64,000 nt of DNA from Vicia villosa. Taxonomy: Eukaryota; Streptophyta; Magnoliopsida; Fabales; Fabaceae. Both the position numbers and the translations under genes were made by a program. The notes under the pieces are model-generated. The model had not been told where the DNA came from. It searched no databases and saw nothing but the letters and a program-made list of their open reading frames with translations. Each line of letters opens with the position of its first letter. The stretch's first letter is position 1. The stretch spans positions 232,118,625-232,182,624 of the forward strand of contig NC_081180.1 in NCBI RefSeq assembly GCF_029867415.1, read 5' to 3'. Below are positions 1-10,816 of the stretch, one piece after another.

Positions 1-1730
1 AACCCTAATTTCCCCTTCAATTATCTTTTTATTTAAGGTTTTCTTTTTTATTTTAATTATTATTTCTGAATAATAACAAGTAACTGGATCAAACAAACAA
101 TAACTCTGGGCCGAAAATGATGCTATTCACCCCCCACTTGGCCCATGCTGCATCCGTTTTTGGCCAAAACAAAATCATACAAAAAACAACACTGGCTGGG
201 CCTTGCGCCTATGTTACTATTCGCACCATTGTTTTCATTTCACATCTCCCTGTTTCCATCATCTTTGTTTTAGGTTAGCTAGATTTTTTTTTCTATTTTC
301 TTTTGCCTAATAAAATTCATATCTTCTCATGCTAATTTTTGACCTTAGTACTAATTTTTGACATAAAAAATAATCAACAAAATAATAGTTTAGGCTTTTA
401 TTTCATTTCTTTTTGCTTGATTAAAATCATATACTCTTGTCATAAAAAAAAAACCATAATAAAAAATAGTATCTTTTAATTCATTTTGTGCAATATTTTG
501 AATCATGTTTTGTACCATATTTTCAAGTGTTTATGTTAGCCATTTTACACTATTTTGGTATCATTATTTACTTGTATTTTACTTGTAATATTGATCTCCG
601 CTTATGTTTATATTCTCATGCCGCTTTTTGCTCCTAACCATTAGGTAGAAACCATGACAACTTTAGGAATTAGAGGTTCCCATCATATTAGGCTAGTTTT
701 CATCTTAGGCTAGTTTTGTTTATTTTCCTTTTCGACTTTAAAACACTTAATAAAGGAAGAGGCGAATCACATAAAAAGTGGGAGAGAAACGAGTGGGATT
801 TATTCCCTAATCTGTTCCTCGAACACTTAGTGAAAGAGAAATGAGTGGGATCAATTCCCTAACCTGTTTCTCTATCACTACTTAGAGAAATGAGTGGGAT
901 TCATTCCCTAATCTGTTTCTTAATCAATAGAGAAATGAGTGGGATTCATTCCCTAATCTGTTTCTCGATTATGCAGAGAAATGAGTGGGATTCATTCCCT
1001 AATCTGTTTCTCTGACATCATACATTCTATGTGATTCAACTCACAGATTAATTCCCCTTAAAAATCACCAATCAAAAGCATCTAAAACATCTAATAAAGG
1101 CTCAGACCTAAATCAAAGTAATGAAGTGGTGCGGAACCTTGTATTGGGTTTTGTTCATCATGGAATTACCCTAAAAAATACAAACCAATCTTTTCTCTTT
1201 TGCCCCCGAGGCATTCTTTCTCTTGCCTTCAGGGCATTCTTTCTCCTAATCGGACACGTTATTTCCGCTCCATTCCCAGCTTAAGACTCCAGAGGTCGAG
1301 CAGCGGAGTGCGAATGTAACTGCTCAACTAAAAAACACAAAAACAAACAAAAACTAAAGAGCCGAACTACGGCGCTCTGATTCCTGAAAAGGATACGTAG
1401 GCATTAGGTCGCGGGGCCTAAGCGAGCACAATTATTTATAAACCTTATTTTCCCCGTGTTTCTTATTCTTTCATTTGCATGCATTCCCTTAGCATTAAGC
1501 TTTAGATTTATACACCCTTAGAATAGAACAAACATAGGTGGATACCATCGAGTACGATGGGCGTGAGGGGTGCTAGCACCTTCCCCTTGCGTAACCGACT
1601 CCCGTACCCTATCTCTGGTCGAAAGACCTCTTTCTTATCCTTTCCTTATTCCAGGTTTTCTGATATTCCTTTCCCTCTTTGGGATAAATATATTGGTGGC
1701 GACTCTGTTCATTTTCGCGAGCGTGCGACA
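1..1730 (+). repeat. 5' LTR (3' half) of the Ogre-like element
   Basis: This corresponds to the last 1730 of 3423 LTR bases. It ends in GCGTGCGACA, two bases before the primer-binding site. Two features are also seen in the other Ogre/Tat-type LTRs here: the palindrome GGTGCTAGCACC at 1569-1580, and an internal copy of the primer-site core TGGCGACTCTG at 1697-1707. Short ORFs at 1557-1803 fall inside the LTR, recur in the right LTR and are not genes. Confidence 0.92.
783..1013 (+). repeat. Five-copy tandem repeat with hairpin arms inside the LTR
   Basis: There are five units of about 46-53 bp. Each has outer arms GAGAAA...TTTCTC and inner arms GGGA...TCCC around a short loop (GAGTGGGATTCATTCCC core). 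An identical array lies in the right LTR at 9869-10099. The first unit has one unpaired arm position. Each unit could fold as a two-tier hairpin in DNA or RNA. Confidence 0.85.
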
Positions 1731-1732
1731 GC

Positions 1733-1750
1733 TGGCGACTCTGCTGGGGA
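1733..1750 (+). other. Primer-binding site (tRNA-Arg-like) of the Ogre-like element
   Basis: TGGCGACTCTGCTGGGGA starts two bases after the 5' LTR end and begins with TGG, complementary to the CCA end of a tRNA. Ogre/Tat elements are reported to be primed by tRNA-Arg, and the sequence fits that expectation. The identical 18-mer occurs after a second LTR at 15466-15483. Confidence 0.85.
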
Positions 1751-2755
1751 TCTAGCTTAGTCGATCCTAGCTTGTGTTTGCTTTCTTTTCTTTGGGTGTT
1801 CATTTATTGATTTATTGCTTTATTGCTTTACCGCTTTATTGCTTTATTTCTTTATGCCTTGCATATCATGACTATTTACTGCTCGCATATCATGTTTATT
1901 TTATCGCATTCTGGACTATATTATGGGTCCCCGTGGGGGCCGCATATTTTCTCTGTTTGCAGGTTGGGTGGGATTTCTATGAGGTAAAAGGCCCAATACC
2001 CAGGCCAGAGTGATACATAGGCTACCTAGGATAGAGTGGATAGTCATGACGCCAACAGAATGTCAGGTTCTGTTGATTGCGATCATGAGACCCACGACCA
2101 GTCGAGGTTCAAATGGGATACCATCGTTGGCATGTATTTGCAACGATGATGGTGTCTCAGGAGAACTGTTAACGCTGGTGACCTTTTGACCTACCTTATA
2201 CTAGACCATACCTGAGAGAGGGGTTGGGAAATTTTGTTTTGCAGGAAAACATGCCTTCATCCTACCCTATGCCCATTCAGACTATCCATCATAATCAACG
2301 TCGAACCTCTGAATCTGGAGGGTTCGACCTTATGTGACTTATGCAAAGGTTATCTATCTTGAATCAACGTCGAACCTCTGAATCTGGAGGATTCGACCAT
2401 CTTTGACTTATACAGAAGTTCTACATCATTTATCTATCAGAATCAACGTCGAACCTCTGAATCTGGAGGGTTCGACCATCTTTGACTTATGCACAAGCCT
2501 ATTTATCCAGAAAGCAACGTCGAACCTCTGAATCTGGAGGATTCGACCATACCTTATTGACCATGAGAAGTTGTTATCCAAGAGGCCTTGATCCTTGATC
2601 TTGATTTATGATACATTTGCATCTTCATTAACATTTTTGCATTCATGCATGTGCATCCATGGTTATCAAGACTCTTACCACTCTTCCTCTCCATCAGATC
2701 AGTCAAGACGATTCCTCCACACCGATATCTGACAAGAGCTCACAGAAGAAGAATC
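1751..2755 (+). other. Leader (5' UTR) of the Ogre-like element
   Basis: Non-coding leader between the primer site and the gag ATG, holding four copies of a hairpin repeat in its second half. An ATG at 2645 is in frame with gag and would add 37 residues. It is less likely to be the start because the sequence from 2756 begins with the MENY...coiled-coil N-terminus expected of Tat-lineage Gag. Confidence 0.6.
2295..2551 (+). repeat. Four-copy hairpin repeat in the Ogre leader
   Basis: The units, spaced about 60-80 bp, share arms GTCGAACC...GGTTCGAC around CTGAATCTGG. Two units carry GGATTCGAC instead of GGGTTCGAC, which weakens one pair. The segments between units also repeat (GACTTATGCA-like). 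The array lies 200-450 bases upstream of the gag start, where packaging or translational-control structures would be expected; that role is inference. Confidence 0.8.
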
Positions 2756-4372
2756 ATGGAGAATTACGAACAAGATCAAGCTGCCATTAGAGAAGAGATG
2801 GATCAAATGAAAACTAAGGTCGATGCTATCCTGGAAGCTATCCAAGCCTTGCGAACTGAAAGGGTTCCTGCTACACAAGAGATTCCCGCTGTTGGTAATC
2901 GAGCTGCTGCTAGTCAACCTGATGTCATTCCACCTTCTTCTACTCCATTTGAGTTCCAAGCAAGGACTAATGCTACTCTTGGGATGCCATTCAACTTCAT
3001 GACTGTTGATACCCTTGGAGCTTCAAACCAAGGAGGGTCCATGCCCTTAACCTCGGGAGTGCCAACCACGAATGGGCCTGTTTTCCCATTTCCTACTCCA
3101 CATTCTCAAACAGAGATTCCTATTCCTGCTTTCTGTGGTACTCAGTTTGCTAATCCAGAAATGCAAACAATACCAACCGCTGAAAGAGCTCGACCCGTTG
3201 AGAAATCTGCTGAGAAGTATAAGATCCTTGAGGAAAGAATTCGAGCCATTGAAGGATTTACTGCCTATGGGATGGATGCAGAGGATATGTGTCTAGTCCC
3301 TAATCTGGTTGTCCCTCCTAAGTTCAAGACTCCCGACTTCCAGAAGTACAAGGGTTTGAGCTGTCCGAAGAGCCATATCATCATGTATTGTCGTAAGATG
3401 GCTTCTCACATCCACAACGACTCATTGCTCATTCACTGCTTCCAAGATAGCTTGTCTGGGGCATCTCTGAACTGGTATATGAATCTGGAGCGTAATAGAA
3501 TCCGATCTTGGAAGGATTTGTCTGATGCTTTCCTCAAGCAATATCAGTATAACATTGACATGGCACCGACTAGGTTGCAACTTCAAAATCAAGTGCAAAG
3601 GACCAATGAGACATTCAAAGAGTATGCTCAGAGGTGGAGAGAAATGGCTGCTCAAGTTAATCCACCACTTTCTGAATCCGAGCTGGTTGATATGTTCATG
3701 AACACTCTTCAAGGACATTACTATGAGAGAATGGTTGGTAGTGTTTCTTCTGGTTTCTCCGATCTAGTCAGGATTGGTGAAAGAATTGAGAATGGTTTGA
3801 AAATTGGTAAGATCCAGAATCCCGCCAATGCTGCTGCTTCAAACCAATATGGGTACAAGAAACCTCAGGGTAACTTTGTCAAGAAGAAAGAAGGCGAGAC
3901 CAGTGCCACCTATGCTCAAGATCAAGCTCCTTGCTATCAAGTGGCCGCCACCGCCCCTCAAGCTTATGTGGCACCTGTTGGTCAACAATATTGGGTCCCT
4001 TATCAACAATATGTCCAACAACAAGGTTATCAGCAGAGACAAGGTCAACAGAGGCAGAATAGGCCTAAAAGGGTGTATGATCGTGTACCAATGTCCTATA
4101 GCCAACTTCTCGCCGCCTTGCTTGATCAAAAACTGATTCAATTAGCTGAAGCGAGGCCTCCTCCTGATCCTCTCCCTCCAAATTACAAGATTAATGCCAA
4201 GTGTGAATTCCACTCTGGAGGATCTGGTCACACCACTGAAGAGTGCAGAGTTCTCAAAGACAAGGTTCAGGATCTGCTTGATGCAAAGGAGATTACATTC
4301 ACACCTATGGCACCTAATGTGGTCAATAATCCCATGCCACCTCACAATGGAGCTTCCACCAGTGGACCATGA
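2756..4372 (+). CDS. Gag polyprotein of the Ogre-like element
   Basis: An uninterrupted 538-residue Gag. Gag assembles the cytoplasmic virus-like particle that packages the element's RNA. Residues from the ATG to about 45 are a charged heptad-like segment (REEMDQMKTKVDAI) suited to a coiled coil. The retrotransposon Gag core follows in the middle (LSGASLNWYMNLE, WKDLSDAFLKQYQ, QRWREMAAQV, MFMNTLQGHYYERMVG). Then comes a Gln-rich linker and a variant zinc knuckle near the C-terminus, CEFHSGGSGHTTEEC, which has Cys-His-His-Cys spacing typical of Tat-lineage Gag rather than canonical CCHC. The ORF stops right after this motif, where an autonomous Ogre would continue into protease; the sequence instead runs into 3' UTR-like DNA, consistent with an internal deletion of pol. 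The intact frame suggests selection in trans or simply youth. Confidence 0.9.
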   Translation: MENYEQDQAAIREEMDQMKTKVDAILEAIQALRTERVPATQEIPAVGNRAAASQPDVIPPSSTPFEFQARTNATLGMPFNFMTVDTLGASNQGGSMPLTSGVPTTNGPVFPFPTPHSQTEIPIPAFCGTQFANPEMQTIPTAERARPVEKSAEKYKILEERIRAIEGFTAYGMDAEDMCLVPNLVVPPKFKTPDFQKYKGLSCPKSHIIMYCRKMASHIHNDSLLIHCFQDSLSGASLNWYMNLERNRIRSWKDLSDAFLKQYQYNIDMAPTRLQLQNQVQRTNETFKEYAQRWREMAAQVNPPLSESELVDMFMNTLQGHYYERMVGSVSSGFSDLVRIGERIENGLKIGKIQNPANAAASNQYGYKKPQGNFVKKKEGETSATYAQDQAPCYQVAATAPQAYVAPVGQQYWVPYQQYVQQQGYQQRQGQQRQNRPKRVYDRVPMSYSQLLAALLDQKLIQLAEARPPPDPLPPNYKINAKCEFHSGGSGHTTEECRVLKDKVQDLLDAKEITFTPMAPNVVNNPMPPHNGASTSGP

Positions 4373-6409
4373 AGACTTTATGTTTGTCAGAAAACATTTC
4401 ATTTGCATTAGAATAAGGCCAAACTTGCCATTGTATAGATTTCTTTAGTGTTTTCAATTGTACTACTTTTGTTGTTATCAAGTACTATCCATTGTAAGAA
4501 ACTCATTCTGTTTGAATAAATAAAAATGTAATATACATGTTCTTCTCAAATCATTTCATCTTTGTCATTATGTTCATTGATACTTCACTCATTTGTCTTA
4601 AGCAACTAAAAAAGGAGAATGATGAAAATCAAAAACACATGAATCACTAATTGTATGCTTTTGGAACAAAGATCCTGCTGACGATGTACAGGCATTGTTT
4701 CAATTCCTAAACACTGGAGTTATAAGGGAGTGAAACCTTCGTCAACCCCTTTGAGCCCAAGGAGTAGTAGTTTCTTTTCAAAAAATGCAAAACCCTCAAT
4801 CTTTACCAGGGGCAGGGTAGTCTTCAGTTAGTGCGACCGAGCGTTCAAATTTCAGGTATTCCATCAGAGGATCAATCATATTCTATCTCTCACAACAAAG
4901 AAGAAGAGCACAATCCACAAGGGATGTCTCTCATTCATTGAGAAAAAGGCAGTCACAACTTCTTCAACAAGTCAATCACAAATGTCATACAACTTGTTCC
5001 CGAACGAGACAAAAAAATGATGATGAAAGAATGAAAAGAAAGTTATGAATCAAAAAAAAAAAAGAGAAACAATAGCCCGCTAAGTCAAAAGAAAAAGAAA
5101 AGCTTTGAAGCGACTGACTTAGGCAAAAATTAGGGCATATCCCGCTGGACAACGAAAACCAAACTCAAAAGAAACTCTTTGTCCAGGCAAAAGTTAGGGA
5201 AAGTAAAAAAAAACAAAGCAAAAGAAAAATCCTCCAAGGGACAAGTTGTTGTGACCATCAACAAAAGAATCAAAGGGTGGCTGCCACCTCCGCCAAAGCC
5301 GTAAAGGATCCTCATCCATCATAATTCCTCCTGAAAGGTGAACACTCGTGTCAAACTAACTGAACGTAGGACTGGAGAACATCACGAAGAAGGGGTGGGT
5401 TAAGTAGAACTTGAGCCTTTATCCTTTGTTTCTTAAACCGTGAACCCGACCACGTTACAACCCTTAAAAGTCCTAATTGAAGCAGGATTCGTTCCGAAAG
5501 CATACAAACTGTAAAATCATGTCAAAACTGACTCCCAATGTTGCTGTGTCACTTGTGTTAGTATCAGTACAACATTTTGACAGATAAAAACTTTTCTTTG
5601 AGATTAACATGTGCATTGCATTCTTATCATCCTTTTCAAAACAGAATTGTCTCTAATCTAAAAGCGAGTACTTGATACCAAGGAAAGTTCAACACGGAAA
5701 TTCCATCGAGTAATCTTACAAAGGCAAAGGTTGGTCATCCACAAAGCAAATACCTGAAGCATCCAGCTGGTGGAAGAGTTCCTTTCAATCTGGGGCATTC
5801 ATCCCATGATCTACGCTGGGGCAGACCATTACAAATCTCCATGATTCAAGCATTATCAAAGCTTTATCTCAAGAGATCATACAAGCTGGGGCAAACTAGT
5901 GACAATTCCTTTTTTATCCCCAAGCAAGTGTCGGATATCGAGATAGGGGTCGAGGAGTCAAGCCAAACACCTCATCTTCACAAGTTTTATCCTTCATGCA
6001 ACAACCTTCCACAAGGGCATACTCCATCCACTCCTGGTATCTTGAAGACAATCATTGCACTCATAATCATACAATCATCATGCACATCATTGCATTTTCA
6101 TTTCTCCCGCATGATCCAATCATCAACAAATCAGGGGCATCCACCTTATCTTGAGTCAAGCAGAGTTCAGAACTCCACCTAATCTATTCCACATCAAAGC
6201 AGAAGCCCTGATCAATCAATCAGTACACTGCATATAGAATTCATTGCATTGCATCTCCAGAAGTGCACAAATAAATCAAACATTTACATGTGAAGCATAA
6301 GCCAAGTTACTCATCAGATGGGTTCTCTACAAGCAATCAATTGATATTCCACTGGGGCACTCAGAGTTACCATCGTGGTGTCATCTCCTCAAGCCAATCA
6401 TGGTCATTT
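4373..6409 (+). other. 3' untranslated region of the Ogre-like element, first part
   Basis: About 2 kb without supported coding potential. A short ORF at 5841-6182 has no recognisable domain. A-rich around 5000-5240; otherwise unstructured by eye. It probably represents the sequence that follows pol in an autonomous relative, now joined directly to gag. Confidence 0.6.
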
Positions 6410-6415
6410 TTCTTC

Positions 6416-7227
6416 AACCCAGAGTTGATGTTTTTGAGTTCAACCCAGAGTTGACTTTCCCTCCATCTTTTAACCGAGTTAATTATCTCCTCCCACTCAA
6501 CCCAGAGTTGACGGTTGTCTCTTTTCTTTTCCCGCTCAACCCAGAGTTGACGCTTATCTTTTACTCAACCCAGAGTTGATTCCTTGTCTTTTCCCATTCA
6601 ACCCAGAGTTGAGGGTTATTCTTTATCCTTTTCCCCTCTCAACCCAGAGTTGATGATTATCCCTTATTCAATCCAGAATTGATTTCTCTTCCCCACTCAA
6701 CCCAGAGTTGACGGTTACCTTTTATTCAACAACCCAGAGTTGACCCTTATATTTCTCCCTTTCAACCCAGAGTTGACGGTTACCTTTTATCTTTTCCCAT
6801 TCAACCCAGGGTTGACAGTTACTTCTTTCTCAACCCAGTGTTGACGATTATCTTCTTTCTTACCCACTCAACCTAGAGTTGACAATTATCTTTTATTTCC
6901 CTCTCAACCCAGAGTTGACGGTTATTTCTTTCTTTCCCACTCAACCCAGAGTTGACGGTTATTCCTAATTGTTCATCTTTCCTCTTTCAACCCAGAGTTG
7001 AATTACCTTTTCTCAACCCAGAGTTGATGTCCATCTCTTATTTTCAACCCAGAGTTGATGTTCTTACTTTCCGTTCTCAACCCAGAGTTAATATTTACCT
7101 CTTATTCAACCCCGAGTTGACTTCCCTTTATTCTTCGACCCAGAGTTGACCCACTATCCTTCTTCAACCCAGAGTCGAGTTCTATTTCATTTCTAACCCA
7201 GAGTTAATTTGTTCAATCCAGAATTGA
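6416..7227 (+). repeat. Minisatellite of about 25 short inverted repeats in the Ogre 3' UTR
   Basis: About 25 copies of TCAACCCAGAGTTGA, 25-45 bp apart, separated by pyrimidine-rich spacers. Each copy is a 5-bp-arm inverted repeat with loop CCAGA. Several variants change both arms together: TCAAT...ATTGA at 6668-6682 and 7213-7227, and TAAC...GTTA at 7194-7206. Others are unpaired, for example GTTAA near 7085 and GTCGA near 7170. Tandem arrays in the 3' UTR are a documented feature of Ogre-type elements and a proposed source of satellites. Confidence 0.9.
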
Positions 7228-7380
7228 TACACTTTTCCTCAGTGGAGTTGACGCCATTTCTTCCCCAGTGGATCCTATCTCTCATCAGGCAAATTTTCAG
7301 GTTCTCTTGGTATTTAATCTTCTTCTACCTTGAATGCTCGAAAGGCTAGCGCCCATCTCACCTTCAGGTTTAAGACGATT

Positions 7381-7393
7381 AAATAGGGGCAGC
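7381..7393 (+). other. Polypurine tract of the Ogre-like element
   Basis: AAATAGGGGCAGC lies immediately upstream of the right LTR start TGTTGCACC. This is the expected position for plus-strand priming; two pyrimidines interrupt the tract. Confidence 0.7.
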
Positions 7394-10300
7394 TGTTGCA
7401 CCCCAAAATTTGCCCATATAATTTCTTTTCTAATTAACTTGAGCTTGCCATTCATATGCATTTTTCTATTAGGACATTAACATAATTCATGTATTCATTA
7501 ATCAGTAAAGTCAATTTGGGATCAAGGATAATAAAATTATTAAAGTTTCACTTCGAGACTATTCTTCTTCAAGAATTTCTTCAAAGTATTATAATGGTGT
7601 TAGATTGAAATTTGAGTGCTACATTATTGAGGATTGACTGCTTCATTCATTTTGGTACAATTCATGGTTTAATCATATATTTATTACTTCAAAAGAGAGT
7701 TAATTTGGAATTCGTTGATAAGTGAGGACCAAGTGGAACAATACTATGGAGAAGAATTTCATTCAAAATGAGGTCAAAATTCAAGTGGGAATCAAATAAG
7801 TTTATTTCTTCCTCATCTGTTTCATCCATGGATTTTGAGATTTATTCATCATTACACCAAGAATTCTCTACCAAGATTCAGTTCAAGGTTTTCAAATAAA
7901 AGGAGTTTTGCAATCATCCAAATCCAACAGTGTTCCATTTACATTCATCATTCAAGTTCAAATTCAAAGTACAAATGAAACTCACCATTTGCAATACAAA
8001 TTCTTGGAACTATACATTTCAAAACACCATCTACATCAAAAATACATTTAGTTTTCATTACACCTTTTAATACAAAAACTGTCCTAAATCTATCTTCAAT
8101 TCCTTTTCATCTTCGAGACCCCCACCACCAGTATCATGTAGCCTTCATTCCAAACCTGCACCATAAGAAAAGCCATACAAATAGTCAAACCTCACACACA
8201 ATTCGCACCAAAGAAAATCGGGGCAAAAGCCTGCAAGTTTGGTCATAACAGTCCCGCTCAATAACAAACAAAACCTAGCCTCTAACTGAAATCTAACCAC
8301 AGAACTAACTCCAGCTCATCAAAACAGAAATAACCGTTTTCCGACTAACCCCTAACAGCTTATAACCAACCTCTAACCGCTTATAACAACACTAACAGAA
8401 AACTGAGAAGGAGAACTCACCTGAATTCTATATAATCACCAATTCTTCACAACTTCGAGGGCTCTTGCACAATTCATAATCTCTTCAGTTCTCACTCGCC
8501 CACACCTTTCACCTTCTCGATTCATTTCCACCTTCACCCTTCAATCTTCACATCTCCACCATATTCACCTATCAACATCACTCTGCAACCTCAGATTCTT
8601 CAACCTTCTTCACCTTTTCTTCAACCTCTCTCGATCGATTTCCAGCTTCACCATTTTCGACTTCACATTCAGCTCCACCACCACGCCACTTCCTTCGCTT
8701 CCAAACCCTTCTCAAACCTTCAACTACTCTTCACTTTGATCATCCACCATTCCTAAACTGATTCTTTCACATACCGTCATCATCTTTAATCCGAGGCAAG
8801 AACGAAAGCAGCGCGGCATCATCATCGATTCAACCTTCGTACTCCTCATCTTCATCGCCTCATCACATCATCAATTCATCTCCGTCGCGATCTTCAACGC
8901 GGTTATCGTCTTCGCTTCGATCTTCGCGTCAAGACTTCGAGTGAGAACTAAGCTGAGGCTCGTAATCAGAACAAAATCGGTGGAGAGCTGTTTGTGTGCA
9001 TAACTCGCGGTAAATATCGGGTGGAGACGCTATCGCCGCCGTACGCAGTTGAAAGAAGGAAGAAGAACAATCGGTATATGTATACAAACCCTAATTTCCC
9101 CTTCAATTATCTTTTTATTTAAGGTTTTCTTTTTTATTTTAATTATTATTTCTGAATAATAACAAGTAACTGGATCAAACAAACAATAACTCTGGGCCGA
9201 AAATGATGCTATTCACCCCCCACTTGGCCCATGCTGCATCCGTTTTTGGCCAAAACAAAATCATACAAAAAACAACACTGGCTGGGCCTTGCGCCTATGT
9301 TACTATTCGCACCATTGTTTTCATTTCACATCTCCCTGTTTCCATCATCTTTGTTTTAGGTTAGCTAGATTTTTTTTTCTATTTTCTTTTGCCTAATAAA
9401 ATTCATATCTTCTCATGCTAATTTTTGACCTTAGTACTAATTTTTGACATAAAAAATAATCAACAAAATAATAGTTTAGGCTTTTATTTCATTTCTTTTT
9501 GCTTGATTAAAATCATATACTCTTGTCATAAAAAAAAAACCATAATAAAAAATAGTATCTTTTAATTCATTTTGTGCAATATTTTGAATCATGTTTTGTA
9601 CCATATTTTCAAGTGTTTATGTTAGCCATTTTACACTATTTTGGTATCATTATTTACTTGTATTTTACTTGTAATATTGATCTCCGCTTATGTTTATATT
9701 CTCATGCCGCTTTTTGCTCCTAACCATTAGGTAGAAACCATGACAACTTTAGGAATTAGAGGTTCCCATCATATTAGGCTAGTTTTCATCTTAGGCTAGT
9801 TTTGTTTATTTTCCTTTTCGACTTTAAAACACTTAATAAAGGAAGAGGCGAATCACATAAAAAGTGGGAGAGAAACGAGTGGGATTTATTCCCTAATCTG
9901 TTCCTCGAACACTTAGTGAAAGAGAAATGAGTGGGATCAATTCCCTAACCTGTTTCTCTATCACTACTTAGAGAAATGAGTGGGATTCATTCCCTAATCT
10001 GTTTCTTAATCAATAGAGAAATGAGTGGGATTCATTCCCTAATCTGTTTCTCGATTATGCAGAGAAATGAGTGGGATTCATTCCCTAATCTGTTTCTCTG
10101 ACATCATACATTCTATGTGATTCAACTCACAGATTAATTCCCCTTAAAAATCACCAATCAAAAGCATCTAAAACATCTAATAAAGGCTCAGACCTAAATC
10201 AAAGTAATGAAGTGGTGCGGAACCTTGTATTGGGTTTTGTTCATCATGGAATTACCCTAAAAAATACAAACCAATCTTTTCTCTTTTGCCCCCGAGGCAT

Positions 10301-10816
10301 TCTTTCTCTTGCCTTCAGGGCATTCTTTCTCCTAATCGGACACGTTATTTCCGCTCCATTCCCAGCTTAAGACTCCAGAGGTCGAGCAGCGGAGTGCGAA
10401 TGTAACTGTTCAACTAAAAAACACAAAAACAAACAAAAACTAAAGAGCCGAACTACGGCGCTCTGATTCCTGAAAAGGATACGTAGGCATTAGGTCGCGG
10501 GGCCTAAGCGAGCACAATTATTTATAAACCTTATTTTCCCCGTGTTTCTTATTCTTTCATTTGCATGCATTCCCTTAGCATTAAGCTTTAGATTTATACA
10601 CCCTTAGAATAGAACAAACATAGGTGGATACCATCGAGTACGATGGGCGTGAGGGGTGCTAGCACCTTCCCCTTGCGTAACCGACTCCCGTACCCTATCT
10701 CTGGTCGAAAGACCTCTTTCTTATCATTTCCTTATTCCAGGTTTTCTGATATTCCTTTCCCTCTTTGGGATAAATATATTGGTGGCGACTCTGTTCATTT
10801 TCGCGAGCGTGCGACA
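7394..10816 (+). repeat. 3' LTR (complete, 3423 bp) of the Ogre-like element
   Basis: Starts TGTTGCACCCCAAAATTTGC and ends GCGACA. The first 1693 bases have no partner in the window because the left LTR is cut. Contains the five-copy hairpin array (9869-10099), the palindrome GGTGCTAGCACC (10655-10666) and the pseudo primer site (10783-10793). The opening resembles the minus-strand LTR that starts at 30333. Confidence 0.92.

Larger units (their letters stand above)
1..10816 (+). mobile_element. Non-autonomous Ogre-like Ty3 retrotransposon, 5' LTR truncated by window edge
   Basis: The two LTR copies align without indels: bases 1-1730 match 9087-10816 at a constant offset of 9086, with only two substitutions found by eye (near 1324 and 1640). 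The right LTR starts TGTTGCACCCC and ends GCGACA (TG...CA). Between the LTRs lie a primer-binding site, a leader with hairpin repeats, an intact gag ORF, a long 3' UTR with a minisatellite, and a purine tract. No protease, RT, RNase H or integrase is present in the 5.66-kb internal region, so the element must rely on proteins of an autonomous relative. The near-identical LTRs imply very recent insertion. The target duplication cannot be tested because the left end is outside the window; 10817-10821 (CACGT) is the expected right copy. Confidence 0.9.

Noticed and set aside
1557..1803. Several short ORFs at the LTR end (also at 10643-10934)
   Set aside because: They lie inside the LTR, recur in the second copy and encode no recognisable domain.
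2645..2755. Upstream in-frame ATG for gag
   Set aside because: The extra 37 residues look like translated leader; the Gag-like start begins at 2756.
6416..7227. Regular repeats considered as a CRISPR-like array
   Set aside because: Plant context, pyrimidine low-complexity spacers of variable length, no associated genes; it is a retrotransposon 3' UTR minisatellite.
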